Position numbers and translations under genes: made by a program. This document shows positions 52,009 to 60,946 of a stretch of DNA of 64,000 nt, piece by piece. The stretch is from contig JBEKGN010000012.1 in NCBI GenBank assembly GCA_050012775.1, positions 1 through 64,000 of the forward strand. Reading direction: 5' to 3'. Each line of letters opens with the position of its first letter. Position 1 is the stretch's first letter. This DNA is from Roseiarcus sp050012775 (lineage in GTDB: Bacteria > Pseudomonadota > Alphaproteobacteria > Rhizobiales > Beijerinckiaceae). Under the pieces are notes generated by a model that did no database searches, was not told the origin of the DNA, and saw nothing but the letters and a program-made list of their open reading frames with translations.

Positions 52009-52098
52009 GGAGGGGTGGCCGAGCGGTCGAAGGCGCACGCCTGGAAAGTGTGTATACGGGAAACCGTATCGCGGGTTCGAATCCCGCCCCCTCCGCCA
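52009..52098 (+). tRNA. tRNA-Ser (anticodon GGA)
   Basis: The acceptor arms GGAGGGG (52009-52015) and CCCCTCC (52088-52094) pair fully, followed by discriminator G and an encoded CCA. The anticodon loop CTGGAAA gives GGA at 52043-52045. A long variable arm (TATACGGGAAACCGTA) and T-arm GCGGGTTCGAATCCCGC complete a class II serine tRNA. Confidence 0.97.
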
Positions 52099-52136
52099 AT
52101 TCAGAACAGAACTGCGAACGCCGGGACTAGCCGATT

Positions 52137-52490
52137 TTACGTCTCCCGCTTGGTCCTGGGCGAGACCGCCAGTCCGAGGAATACGAGCACCGCCTGATTG
52201 AGCCGCAGGATGTCCTCGTCGTCCAACCTGCCGACGCGCGCGCCAACCTTGGTCTTGGAGACCGTGGAAATCTTGTCCACCATCAGGCGGCAGGCGGCGC
52301 GCAGGCCGTTGCGCCCGTTCGGCTCCACCGGCAGACGGAACAGCGGCGCTTCGGTCTCGTCCGTGGCGAAGGCGCAGACCGTGATGGAGTCCGTCGCGTC
52401 GAAGCTGTCGTCCTGGACGATGACGACGGGGCGCGGCTTGCCCGCATAGTCCTTGCCGCCGGCGACGGTCCAGATGTCGCCACGCCTCAT
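52137..52490 (-). CDS. PemK/MazF-family mRNA interferase toxin
   Basis: This 117-residue protein begins MRRGDIWTVAGG, continues with GKPRPVVIVQDDSFDATDS and ITVCAFATDETEAPLFRLPV, and has KISTVSKTKVGARVGRLD near the end. These are the MazF/PemK landmarks (N-terminal RGDIW, PRPVVIVQ loop, and the KISTV.K segment). It cleaves mRNA when unrestrained. It overlaps the antitoxin gene by ATGA and ends 39 bases from tRNA-Ser. Confidence 0.92.
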   Translation of the reverse strand: MRRGDIWTVAGGKDYAGKPRPVVIVQDDSFDATDSITVCAFATDETEAPLFRLPVEPNGRNGLRAACRLMVDKISTVSKTKVGARVGRLDDEDILRLNQAVLVFLGLAVSPRTKRET

Positions 52491-52711
52491 TGATCGCCCC
52501 AGTCCGACACCGCGTCGATGAACGCCTGATCGTCGAACGCATGGGCGCTGGCGGCGATGGCGGCCGACTGGCGATGCGCCTCCGTGCGGAAGGCGGGAGA
52601 GCGCACGTCCGGCGCCCAAATCTGGATCGGGCGCAGACCTTGCTTGCGCAGCCGCTCGCGATGTTCCCGCACCTTCACGCGCGAGCGCTTGGGGCTTGAC
52701 GCCGGGGCCAT
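52487..52711 (-). CDS. MazE-like antitoxin (DUF3018 type)
   Basis: This 74-residue protein has a basic N-terminus with RVKVREHRERLRKQGLRPIQ and IWAPDVRSPAF, then RQSAAIAASAHAFDDQAFID and VSDWGDQ at the end. This is the antitoxin form typically paired with PemK-like toxins in alphaproteobacteria. The N-terminal part binds DNA; the C-terminal part wraps the toxin. A palindrome lies 17 bases upstream of the start. Confidence 0.88.
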   Translation of the reverse strand: MAPASSPKRSRVKVREHRERLRKQGLRPIQIWAPDVRSPAFRTEAHRQSAAIAASAHAFDDQAFIDAVSDWGDQ

Positions 52712-52728
52712 GACAATTCTCCGGGTTA

Positions 52729-52740
52729 GTTACATGTAAC
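52729..52740. promoter_or_regulatory. Palindromic operator of the PemK/MazE pair
   Basis: GTTACATGTAAC is a perfect 12-base palindrome directly upstream of the antitoxin gene. It is a likely autorepression site. Confidence 0.6.
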
Positions 52741-53222
52741 CCATCATGGACCGCCGGGTTTCGCCAGTCCTGTCGCTGCTCTGTGGCCGTAAGACCGCAT
52801 CCCTCCTTACCGGCCTGCCTAGCCAACCCGACGGGCGGGGATGCCGCTTGGCCCATTGATATCATTGACGTTCTGATAAAAACGGCTGTCAGGCCGTGTC
52901 AGGCTGCTCGGCTAAAAGCTCAACCATCCCAACCCCATACGCCGCGCCGAAGGCGGCGCTTTTCCCTTGCCGTCCGCAATCGCTCCCCTCTATGCACCTT
53001 TCATCACTGTTGATACTAGCCATTTGACCGGCCGAATGCTTCGCATTCGCCTCGAATTGCGCAGCCGACCGCATGACGCGGGAGGGTTGGCCGCGCAGGC
53101 CGCCGGGGCGGCTTTCGACCCAAGCGAAAGATTGCGGCGGAGTTTCCAAATCCCTGACGAACGACAAAAGCATACAATGCGCGGCGAAGCTGGGAAGCTG
53201 AGGCGCGATCTCCCCGGCCGCG
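52741..53222. other. Gene-free spacer with a hairpin
   Basis: These 482 bases lie between the toxin-antitoxin pair and the phosphotransferase gene. They contain GCGCCGAAGGCGGCGC followed by TTTT at about 52944-52964, a possible terminator. Nothing else recognisable is seen. Confidence 0.5.
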
Positions 53223-54278
53223 TTACGTCGCTCCGAGGCGCTCCACCGCGCGACGCCATGCAATCTCCGCAATCAAACGGGCGCGGGCGCCGGTTTCGTG
53301 CGCGTTGGCCGCCGCCGCATTGCCGTCTTGCGCGCGCTTCGCGATGCCTTGAAGGATCGCTGCGAGGCGGAACAGATTGTATACGAGATGGTAGTCCCAA
53401 AGGGCGGGATCGACGGGGCCGAGGCCGCGACGCTCCGCGTAACGTCTCAGATATTCGGGCGCGTCGGGTATGCCCAGCGCCGCCAGATCGGCCCCGGCCA
53501 TGCCGCGAAATTCGTCCGCGCGCAGGATCCAGGTCAGCATGTGATAGGCGAAATCGGCGAGCGGGTCGCCGAGGGTGGAAAGCTCCCAGTCGAGCAGCGC
53601 CACGATTCGCGGCTCGACCGGATCGAAGATCATATTGTCCACCCGCAAATCGCCGTGGACCAGCGCCGTCGCGCCCGGCGGCGGCAGTCGCCGCGGCAAC
53701 CAGTCGATGAGGCGCAGCATCGCCTCGATCGGCTGCGTCTGCGAGGCGAGATATTGCTTGCTCCAACGCGCGATTTGCCGCTCGAGATAATTCCCTGCCC
53801 GGCCGAAGTCCGTCAACCCGACGGCCTCGACGTCCAGGCCGTGCAGCGTCGCGATGACCCGATTCATGTCGTCGTAGATAGCGGCGCGCTCGCTCCGCTT
53901 CAGGCCCGGCAAGGCAGGATCCCAGAAGATACGGCCCTCGACATGCGCCATCACATAGAAAGGGGCGCCGATCACCGAAGCGTCCTCGCAAAGGACGAGC
54001 GCATCCGGCGTCGGAACGCCGCTGCCCCGCAACGCGGAGATCACGCGATATTCGCGTTCGATCGCGTGCGCCGAAGGCAGCAGAGGCCCGTCCGGCTTCT
54101 TGCGCAGCACGTATTTCCTCTCGCCCGCGCCCAGCAGGAAGGTCGGATTCGACTGGCCTCCGCTGAAACGACTGACGCGCAGCGGGCCGTCGAATCCGGC
54201 GACCGACGCTCTGAGATAGGCTTGAAGCGCCGGGACGTCGAACGGCGCCGGCGCATCGCTCACGCCTCCGCTGGTCAT
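53223..54278 (-). CDS. APH-type phosphotransferase (LvaA/ACAD11-kinase-like)
   Basis: This 351-residue kinase-fold protein has FSGGQSNPTFLLGAGERKYV (nucleotide loop), VLRKKPDG with the lysine, ALVHGDLRVDNMIFD (catalytic HGDxxxxN) and VALLDWELSTLGDPLADFAY (metal-binding Asp). This family of acyl-CoA-linked kinases includes the kinase domain of ACAD10/11 and LvaA, which phosphorylate 4-hydroxyacyl-CoA. Start: the ATG at 54278, 17 bases after the SDR stop. It is the last gene of a five-gene acyl-CoA run on the minus strand. Confidence 0.85.
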   Translation of the reverse strand: MTSGGVSDAPAPFDVPALQAYLRASVAGFDGPLRVSRFSGGQSNPTFLLGAGERKYVLRKKPDGPLLPSAHAIEREYRVISALRGSGVPTPDALVLCEDASVIGAPFYVMAHVEGRIFWDPALPGLKRSERAAIYDDMNRVIATLHGLDVEAVGLTDFGRAGNYLERQIARWSKQYLASQTQPIEAMLRLIDWLPRRLPPPGATALVHGDLRVDNMIFDPVEPRIVALLDWELSTLGDPLADFAYHMLTWILRADEFRGMAGADLAALGIPDAPEYLRRYAERRGLGPVDPALWDYHLVYNLFRLAAILQGIAKRAQDGNAAAANAHETGARARLIAEIAWRRAVERLGAT

Positions 54279-54295
54279 TGGCTTGCTCTGCTCCG

Positions 54296-55072
54296 TCACA
54301 TCGCGGATATGCCGCCGTCCAGCTTCAACTCGGCCCCGGTCATGAAGCCGCTTTCGTCGGAGGCGAGATAAATCACCGCATTGGCGACGTCCTGCGGCAC
54401 GCCGAGTCGGCCGAGGGGCACCTGCTTCGTCAGCTTGGCGAGCACCGTCGCCTCGTCGCGATCGCCGATCAGGGATTTCAGAATCGGCGTCTGGATGAAG
54501 GTCGGATGGATCGAATTGCTGCGGATGTTCCAGCCGTTGCGCGCGCAATGCAGCGCCACCGATTTGGTCAGCAGCCACACCGCCGCCTTCGAGGCGTTGT
54601 AGCTGGCGAAATTATGCGCCGCGATCAGCCCCGCGATCGACGAGAGATTGACGATCGAGCCGGGTTGGCTCTCGCGCATGAGGGGAAGGGCGTATTTCGA
54701 CCCCAGAAACACGCTGTCGGCGTTTACCCTCATGCCCCGTCGCCACTCCTCCAGGCTCAAGTCCTCAACCGAGCCCATGACCGCGACGCCGGCATTGTTC
54801 ACGAGCACCGAGAGGCCGCCCATGGTCGCCCGAGCGTGCTCGACGGCGGCGATCCAGTCGCTCTCGCTGGTGACGTCGTGCCGCAGCGAATGCGCGACGC
54901 CGGCGCCGAGTTCGGCATTGATGGATTGCGCCTCCGCCGCCGCGCCTTCGGCGTTGACGTCGGTGAGAAGGACTTTGGCGCCCTCGCGCGCCAGCGCCAA
55001 CGCGCTCGCGGCGCCGATCCCCTGGGCGGCGCCGGTGATCAGCGCTCTCTTGCCTGCGACGCGTCCGCTCAT
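54296..55072 (-). CDS. Short-chain dehydrogenase/reductase
   Basis: This 258-residue classical SDR has TGAAQGIGAASALALA (NAD(P)-binding TGxxxGIG), VNNAGVAV, Ser in IVNLSSIAGLIA, YNASKAAVW (catalytic Tyr-x3-Lys) and a C-terminal SGFMTGAELKLDGG. Asp in LLTDVNAE suggests NAD(H) preference. It starts in an ATGA overlap with the ACAD gene. By analogy with LvaD it could interconvert a 4-oxo- and 4-hydroxyacyl-CoA; ordinary 3-hydroxyacyl-CoA oxidation is the alternative. Confidence 0.9.
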   Translation of the reverse strand: MSGRVAGKRALITGAAQGIGAASALALAREGAKVLLTDVNAEGAAAEAQSINAELGAGVAHSLRHDVTSESDWIAAVEHARATMGGLSVLVNNAGVAVMGSVEDLSLEEWRRGMRVNADSVFLGSKYALPLMRESQPGSIVNLSSIAGLIAAHNFASYNASKAAVWLLTKSVALHCARNGWNIRSNSIHPTFIQTPILKSLIGDRDEATVLAKLTKQVPLGRLGVPQDVANAVIYLASDESGFMTGAELKLDGGISAM

Positions 55073-56379
55073 GACGGCATACCCTCCGGTCGTGGCCATA
55101 ATCCGCCCTGCGACCAGGCCTCCGCCTCCTCGCGCGAGAGTTGCTCGCCGCTGCCGCCCGTGCGCGCCGGGTCGGTGTTCTGGCAGCGCCGGACTTCCAG
55201 GCGCCCGATCTGATTTCGATGCACTTCGTCCGGGCCGTCCGCGAGACGCAGCAGGCGCGTCGTCGCGAGCGCGGCGGCGAGAAAATGATCGTTGCTCGTG
55301 CCGCCGCCGCCGAACAGCTGAATCGCCCAGTCGACGATCTGCTGCGCCATATTGGGCGCAACGACTTTGATCATCGCGATCTCCTGCCGCGCCGCTTTGT
55401 TGCCGACGGTGTCCATCATGTGAGCCGCCTTGAGAGTCAGCAGCCGCGCCTGCTCGATCATGATCCGCGCCTCGGCGAGGCGCTCCAAGGTCACGGTCTG
55501 CTCGGCAAGCGGACGCCCGAAGGCGACGCGATTCTCGGCGCGTCGGCACATCCGCTCCAACACGCGTTCGCTCAGGCCGATGAGGCGCATGCAGTGATGG
55601 ATGCGGCCGGGCCCTAAGCGCCCCTGCGCGATTTCGAATCCGCGCCCCTCGCCCAGAAGGATGGCGCCGATCGGCACGCGCACGTTGTCGAAGACGACTT
55701 CGGAAGCGCGATCAGGCACTCCGTAGAAGCCCAGCACGGGCAGGGACCGCACGACCCTGACGCCCGGAGTGTCTTTGGGAACGAGAACCATCGATTGCCT
55801 GGTGTGGCGGTTCGCGCCGGTCGGGTCCGACTGTCCCATGAAGATGATGATCTTGCAACGGGGGTCCGTCGCGCCGGTCGTGTACCATTTGCGGCCGTTG
55901 ATGACATAATCTCCGCCGTCCCGAACGATCGAGCTGGCTATGTTGGTCGCGTCGGAGGAGGCGACGTCCGGTTCGGTCATCGCGAAGGCCGACCGGATTT
56001 CGCCCGCCAGCAGCGGCTTCAGCCAACGCTCCTTCTGCGCATCGTCTCCATAGCGAAGGATCGTCTCCATGTTGCCGGTATCCGGCGCGCTGCAGTTGAA
56101 GACTTCGGGCGCCAGATGCGACCGCCCCATGATCTCGCACAGGGGCGCGTAATCGAGATTGCTGAGGCCGCCAGGCTCGGAGGCGGGCAGAAACAGGTTC
56201 CATAGACCGGCGTCGCGCGCCAGCGGTTTGAGTTCTTCGACGACTGGAAGCACGGCCCAGGGACCGAGTCTTTCGGCTTCCTGATAGAAGCGGCGCTCGT
56301 TCGGGTAGATATGCGCCGCCATGAACTCGCGCAGGCGGCCGCCCAACTGTGCGCTTCGCGCGCTCTGACTCAGGTCCAA
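55069..56379 (-). CDS. ACAD11-like acyl-CoA dehydrogenase
   Basis: This 436-residue flavoprotein has an ACAD N-terminal helical domain (FMAAHIYPNERRFYQEA), the FAMTEPDVASSDATNI flavin-binding segment, and C-terminal helices with RVAFGRPLAEQTVTLERLAE and QLFGGGGTSNDHFLA. The usual catalytic-Glu segment (YEGT type) is replaced by GGGGTSND, as in the ACAD10/11/LvaC branch. A TTG at 56379 has GAGGAG six bases upstream and starts the conserved part. The alternative is an ATG at 56436 overlapping the ligase stop, adding 19 low-complexity residues. It overlaps the SDR by ATGA. Confidence 0.88.
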   Translation of the reverse strand: MDLSQSARSAQLGGRLREFMAAHIYPNERRFYQEAERLGPWAVLPVVEELKPLARDAGLWNLFLPASEPGGLSNLDYAPLCEIMGRSHLAPEVFNCSAPDTGNMETILRYGDDAQKERWLKPLLAGEIRSAFAMTEPDVASSDATNIASSIVRDGGDYVINGRKWYTTGATDPRCKIIIFMGQSDPTGANRHTRQSMVLVPKDTPGVRVVRSLPVLGFYGVPDRASEVVFDNVRVPIGAILLGEGRGFEIAQGRLGPGRIHHCMRLIGLSERVLERMCRRAENRVAFGRPLAEQTVTLERLAEARIMIEQARLLTLKAAHMMDTVGNKAARQEIAMIKVVAPNMAQQIVDWAIQLFGGGGTSNDHFLAAALATTRLLRLADGPDEVHRNQIGRLEVRRCQNTDPARTGGSGEQLSREEAEAWSQGGLWPRPEGMPS

Positions 56380-56432
56380 CGCGATCTCCTCTTTGCCTGA
56401 TATACGCCGCGGGCGCGCCGCGGCGCGCCGAT

Positions 56433-58154
56433 TCATGTCGTCTTCGCGGATCCCTCGGCGGCGTCGACCTTCGGCGGCGAAACCTTGAGCACGTTACGCA
56501 TGATCTTGCCCGTCGCCGTCTTCGGCAGATCGCCGAGGACCGTGATCTGCTTGGGACATTTATAGGCCGCGAGCCGTTCGCGACAGTAGCGCGCGATGCG
56601 CTCGATATCGAGACGGGCGCCGGCTTCGGCGGAAACGTAGGCGATCACCGTCTCTCCACGATAGTCGTCCGGCGCGCCGACGACCGCCGCCTCGCGAACG
56701 CCGGGATAGGCGTAGAGCACGTCCTCGACTTCTCTTGGCCAGACCTTGAAGCCGGAAGCCGAGATCATGTCCTTCTTGCGATCGACGAGGTAGAACCAGC
56801 CGGCCTCGTCATAGAAGCCGACGTCTCCGGTGTGCATCCAGCCGCCTTTCAGGACTTCGTCGGTCTCCGAGCGCTTGCGCCAATATCCCGCCATGACCTG
56901 CGGACCACGGATGACGAGTTCGCCGTGCTTGCCGGGTCCTAACGGCTTCTTGGCGTCGTCGACGACGATCGCGTCGGTTCCGGGCGTCGGAATTCCGATC
57001 GAGAGCGCGCCCGAATTCGGGTCGACAGGTATCGGCCCTTCCGCGGGCGCAAGGTGGCACGGAGCGGTCAATTCGGTCATGCCGTAGGAGCTGCGGATGG
57101 CGCGTCCGAAGCGCTGCGCGAAGGCGTTGATGACGGCCGGCGCGATCGGCGCTCCGCCGGAATAGAGACGGTCGAAGCTGGCGAAATGCGCGGGCGTCGC
57201 CTCCGGTTGGTTGATGAGCGCGATGAACGCCGTGATCGCGCCGATGATGAACGTCGGCCGATGTTCGAGAAAGGCTTCGAGCACAACGGCGGGCTGGAAC
57301 CGATAGGTCAGGATGATCGCGGATTGCGCCGCGAAGGCGCTCACCATCTGAACCTCGAAACCGGTGACGTGGAACAGCGGCGCGACGCCAAAGATCCGCG
57401 AACGCGGCCCGAGGCCGAGAAGCGAGGCGCAGATCGACGCATTATGAACGAGATTGCGATGAGTCAGCATCGCGCCTTTCGGCACGCCCGTCGTTCCCGA
57501 GGTATAGAGCAGCAGCGCGACCTCATCGGCGGAGACTTGCGCGGCCGGCGCCGACTTCGACGGAGCGGCCAGAATCACGCGCAGGTCGTTCGAGGCCGGC
57601 GCCGTTGCGCTCGGCGGCATGACCCGGGCGTCGCAGCGGGTTTGGAACTCGCGTCCGGACGTCCAGGCCAGCAGGTCGCGCCCGATGATCCCCGCCGCCG
57701 CTTCCGTGAGGGTGTCCCATTGATCGTCGTGACAGACGGCCGCGCGCGGCGTGCAGTCCGCAAACAGCCGCTTGAGTTCGGCCGCGCGATACATCGGATT
57801 GAGGCTGACCGGAATGGCCGCCAGCTTCCAGGCAGCCAGCGCCGCGATGACGAACTGCGGCGTGTTCTGAAGGACGATCGCGACGCGGTCGCCCCGAGTG
57901 ACGCCTCGCGCCGCCCAACCCGCGGCTAAGGAATCGCTGAGCCGATCCAGCGCCGCATAGTCGACGACGCCGTCGAAGTAGAGGATCGCGAGCGACTGCT
58001 TGCGAACGGCGCGGAACAGGTCCAGAGCCGTCGCCGGACCGGAGTCGATGAGCGCGTCATTGTCTTTATAGAACTTCATCCACGGCCGTCGTCGCGCCGC
58101 TGTTTCGTAGGCGTCCATGATGTGTTGGTCGATCGAGGAGGGGCTTTCGCTCAC
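56433..58154 (-). CDS. Acyl-CoA synthetase (AMP-forming)
   Basis: This 573-residue ANL-superfamily ligase has P-loop LLYTSGTTGVPKGAMLTHRN, IRSSYGMTELTAP (A5-type motif), GGWMHTGDVGFYDEAGWFYL, DRKKDMISASGFKVWPREVE and the catalytic Lys in LPKTATGKIMRNVL. It activates a carboxylic acid to its CoA ester at the expense of ATP. It overlaps the truncated 3-hydroxyacyl-CoA dehydrogenase upstream and the ACAD downstream by four bases, so the genes form one translational unit. Confidence 0.93.
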   Translation of the reverse strand: MSESPSSIDQHIMDAYETAARRRPWMKFYKDNDALIDSGPATALDLFRAVRKQSLAILYFDGVVDYAALDRLSDSLAAGWAARGVTRGDRVAIVLQNTPQFVIAALAAWKLAAIPVSLNPMYRAAELKRLFADCTPRAAVCHDDQWDTLTEAAAGIIGRDLLAWTSGREFQTRCDARVMPPSATAPASNDLRVILAAPSKSAPAAQVSADEVALLLYTSGTTGVPKGAMLTHRNLVHNASICASLLGLGPRSRIFGVAPLFHVTGFEVQMVSAFAAQSAIILTYRFQPAVVLEAFLEHRPTFIIGAITAFIALINQPEATPAHFASFDRLYSGGAPIAPAVINAFAQRFGRAIRSSYGMTELTAPCHLAPAEGPIPVDPNSGALSIGIPTPGTDAIVVDDAKKPLGPGKHGELVIRGPQVMAGYWRKRSETDEVLKGGWMHTGDVGFYDEAGWFYLVDRKKDMISASGFKVWPREVEDVLYAYPGVREAAVVGAPDDYRGETVIAYVSAEAGARLDIERIARYCRERLAAYKCPKQITVLGDLPKTATGKIMRNVLKVSPPKVDAAEGSAKTT

Positions 58155-58615
58155 AGCCGCTTCCCGTCCTTATCGTAGCGGCGCCAGCCGCGCCCCGCCT
58201 TGCGGCCGTCGTAGCCGGCGGCGATCGAGATCGAGGACATATTGGACGCCAGTCCCGCCGACGCGTCCAAGATCGCGTCAAGGCGTTTGAAAACATCGCA
58301 TTTCAAGTTGGCGTCCTCGAACACCGCCTCGATGACGAGATCGCGGTCCGCGTAGTCGTCGAGCCCATCGACCACGCTCAAGTTTCGGCGCGCGTCCGCG
58401 GCCGCCTCGGCGCTCCAACATTTTCGACCGACGCCGCGATCCGGCACGCCGTCGAGCCGGTCCAGCGCTCTGTCCGCGAACTCGCGCTGTCGATCCGACA
58501 GGATGGTCGGATGGCCAGCCAACGCAAATACGAGCGCGATCTCGGACCCCATCATGCCCGCGCCGACGACGCCGATCTTCTCGAAGCAGCTCATTGCATT
58601 CTTCCCCAGGGACAT
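58151..58615 (-). pseudogene. 3-hydroxyacyl-CoA dehydrogenase with internal deletion
   Basis: The frame is open for 154 residues, whereas the family has about 290. It begins normally (IGVVGAGMMGSEIALVFALA, LSVVDGLDDYADRDLVIEAV, SNMSSISI) and then jumps directly to AAGYDGRKAGRGWRRYDKDG, which matches the extreme C-terminus of the family. The catalytic His region and the whole substrate/dimer domain are missing, in frame. It still overlaps the ligase gene by ATGA. It is almost certainly inactive as a dehydrogenase. Confidence 0.8.
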
Positions 58616-58633
58616 TCGCTCCCCCGCTTCGCC

Positions 58634-59359
58634 CTAGCGCGCCTTTGCCCCGTATTCCGCGCCGCCCGCCTGACTTCGCGAGCGCGCCTTGGCGCCCGAT
58701 TCGATTAAGGGAATCGAGAGCCGCGTTCGCCGGATGTGGAGATTGACGAGGCTTCGGGCGCCCTCGGCGTCGCGCAATCGGATCGCCTCCATCAGCAGTA
58801 GGTGATGAGGATCGGAGAACGGCAGTCCGTCCTTCGCGAGCGACTCCTTCACGATTTGCCGTCGGAAGTGTTGCGTGCTGTTCCAGAACCGCTCGATCAT
58901 CGATTGCAGCAACGGCATTTTGGCGCGCGCGTAGGTGCGCAGATGAAACTCCCGGTCGAGTTGAATGTATTCCTCCACGGTGGTGACCGTCTCCAATTCG
59001 CGAACCGTGGCGTCAAGCGAGGCTATGTCGGCGCTGGTCATATTCGGAACGCTCTCGAAAATCGCGAGCGGCTCGACGACCTCCCTGATCTTGTACACTT
59101 CGATCGACTCCTCGGAATTGACGTCCGCGATCCAGGCGCCGCGGTTCGGCGCCATCACCACCAGGCCTTCGTTCTGAAGCTGTTGCAGCGCCTCGCGCAC
59201 AGGGATTCGGCTCGCGCCAAACTGGCTTGCGAGCAATTCCTGCCGCACGCGCATTCCCGGCAGCATTTCGCCACTGAGGACGGCGCGCCGAATTTCGTCG
59301 GCGATTCGGGCGCTCAGGAGGCGCCCGTCCTCTTCCGTCGCGATGAGTTCATCCATCAT
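58634..59359 (-). CDS. GntR-family regulator, FCD (FadR) type
   Basis: This 241-residue protein has a winged helix ARIADEIRRAVLSGEMLPGM, QFGASRIPVREALQQLQNEG and VVMAPNRGAWIAD. The FCD ligand domain has the metal-binding pattern REFHLRTYA...HHLLLMEAIRLRDAEGAR...HIRR. It lies between the ABC transporter genes and the acyl-CoA genes on the same strand and is the likely repressor of one or both, with the catabolic substrate or its CoA ester as inducer. Confidence 0.9.
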   Translation of the reverse strand: MMDELIATEEDGRLLSARIADEIRRAVLSGEMLPGMRVRQELLASQFGASRIPVREALQQLQNEGLVVMAPNRGAWIADVNSEESIEVYKIREVVEPLAIFESVPNMTSADIASLDATVRELETVTTVEEYIQLDREFHLRTYARAKMPLLQSMIERFWNSTQHFRRQIVKESLAKDGLPFSDPHHLLLMEAIRLRDAEGARSLVNLHIRRTRLSIPLIESGAKARSRSQAGGAEYGAKAR

Positions 59360-59404
59360 TGCAATACCTTGTCGGCCGCTCGAGATGGCGATCGCAGCCC
59401 CCGC

Positions 59405-60940
59405 TCAGTGAATCGCCGCATACATGATCTTATCTTCGGTCGCGTCGGCCGCCGACATCTCCTCGACGACGCGCCCCCCGCGCGCGACCAGAATGCGGTC
59501 CGAGATCGCCAGGATTTCCGGCAGGTAGGAAGAGATCACCATGACCGCCTTGTTTTCGGCGGCGAGCTTTCGGATGGCCGCATGAATCTGGGGAATCGCG
59601 GAAACGTCGACGCCGCGCGTCGGCTCGTCGAAGATCACGATCGCAGGCTCCTGCACGAGCGCCTTCGCCACGACGACCTTCTGCTGGTTGCCGCCGGAAT
59701 ATTCGACGATTTTGAGGGAGCGTTTCAGCGCGGAAATGGACAGGGCCTTGATCCACTGGTCGGCGACCCGCTTCATCTCGTGGCGCGAATAGAAGAAGCG
59801 TCGAATGCGCGGCGAGGATAAGAATCCGAGAAATATGTTCTGGTCGACCGTCATGGTCTCGAAGAAACCATCGAGTTTTCGATCCTCGGTTATGTAGGCG
59901 ATTCCGTCCCTTATCGCTTGCCGCGGCACGCGATATCGCACCGGCCTGCCCCGCAAATAGATCATGCCGCCGCGAAGGAAGTTGCGCTTGCGCGCGCCGC
60001 AGATGACCTGCGCGATTTCCGATCGGCCAGCGCCCACCAATCCGAAAACGCCGACCACCTCGCCGCAAAAGACGGAGAACGACATGTTCTTCACCACCCC
60101 GCCCATCGTTACGTTCTCGACCGAGAGCGCCTTTTCGCCGCGTTTGGCCGGCGCGTGAGGTTCGTCCGTATCGGCGCTGTGCCTGGCGTAGTGGCTGGCC
60201 GTCACGTCGCGGCCGATCATCATGCGCACCAGCGCGTCGCGCGTCATGTCCTTGGTCGGCGATGTGCTGACCAGACGCCCGTCGCGCAGCACGGTGATGC
60301 GATCGGCGATCTTCAACGCTTCCTCGAGCGCGTGCGAAATGAAAATGATTCCGGCGCCACGCTCCCTCAGCGTGTTCAGGAGATGGAAGAGATGCTGCAT
60401 CTCCTCGGGCGTAAGCGAAGCGGTCGGCTCGTCGAAAATGAAGACCTTGGCGTTGTGCCGAACCGCGCGGACGATCTCGACCATCTGCCGCTTCGCGGTG
60501 CCGAGGTTTTCGACCAGCGTCAAGGGATCGACGTTGAAATTCAACGACTGCTGAGACTGCGTCGCAGCGATGTTGATCTTGCTGTAGACGGTGAACAGCT
60601 TCTCCATTCCAAGTTCGAGATTTTGGGCGACGGTCATCGAGGGGACGAGGCTCGATTCCTGGTACACCATCGCGACGCCGCCCTGAAGCGCCTCTTGCGG
60701 CGAGCGAAACTCGACCTTACGGCCGTTGATCAAATAATCGCCCGAGGTCAGCGTGATCGCCCCGGCGATCGCCTTGCACAGCGTCGATTTGCCCGCGCCG
60801 TTCTCGCCGAGCAGCGCATGAATCTCACCGGCGCGAAGCTCGAAATCCACACCCTCGATCGCATGCAGGCCGCCGTAAACCTTGCTGCCCTTGACGACCT
60901 GAAGCAGCGGCGCGCCTGCGAGGCTCGTTTGCGGTTCCAT
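59405..60940 (-). CDS. Sugar-type ABC transporter ATPase (RbsA-like)
   Basis: This 511-residue tandem ATPase has first-domain Walker A GENGAGKSTLCKA, Q-loop VYQESSLVPSM and VFIFDEPTASLTPEE with switch HALEEAL. The second domain has a degenerate Walker A (GLVGAGRSEIAQV), EYSGGNQQKVVVAKAL and IVIFDEPTRGVDV. It works with the permease (fusion) upstream. No periplasmic binding protein for it is in the window; it may lie beyond 64 kb. Confidence 0.93.
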   Translation of the reverse strand: MEPQTSLAGAPLLQVVKGSKVYGGLHAIEGVDFELRAGEIHALLGENGAGKSTLCKAIAGAITLTSGDYLINGRKVEFRSPQEALQGGVAMVYQESSLVPSMTVAQNLELGMEKLFTVYSKINIAATQSQQSLNFNVDPLTLVENLGTAKRQMVEIVRAVRHNAKVFIFDEPTASLTPEEMQHLFHLLNTLRERGAGIIFISHALEEALKIADRITVLRDGRLVSTSPTKDMTRDALVRMMIGRDVTASHYARHSADTDEPHAPAKRGEKALSVENVTMGGVVKNMSFSVFCGEVVGVFGLVGAGRSEIAQVICGARKRNFLRGGMIYLRGRPVRYRVPRQAIRDGIAYITEDRKLDGFFETMTVDQNIFLGFLSSPRIRRFFYSRHEMKRVADQWIKALSISALKRSLKIVEYSGGNQQKVVVAKALVQEPAIVIFDEPTRGVDVSAIPQIHAAIRKLAAENKAVMVISSYLPEILAISDRILVARGGRVVEEMSAADATEDKIMYAAIH

Positions 60941-60946
60941 TGTCGA

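Noticed and set aside
53100..53991. Minus-strand frame of 333 codons overlapping the phosphotransferase
   Set aside because: It is a shifted reading of the kinase gene, whose own frame has all catalytic motifs.
59405..60940. Reading the RbsA-like transporter as a ribose importer
   Set aside because: The fused propeller and acyl-CoA genes argue against a simple sugar; no ribose kinase or binding protein is present.
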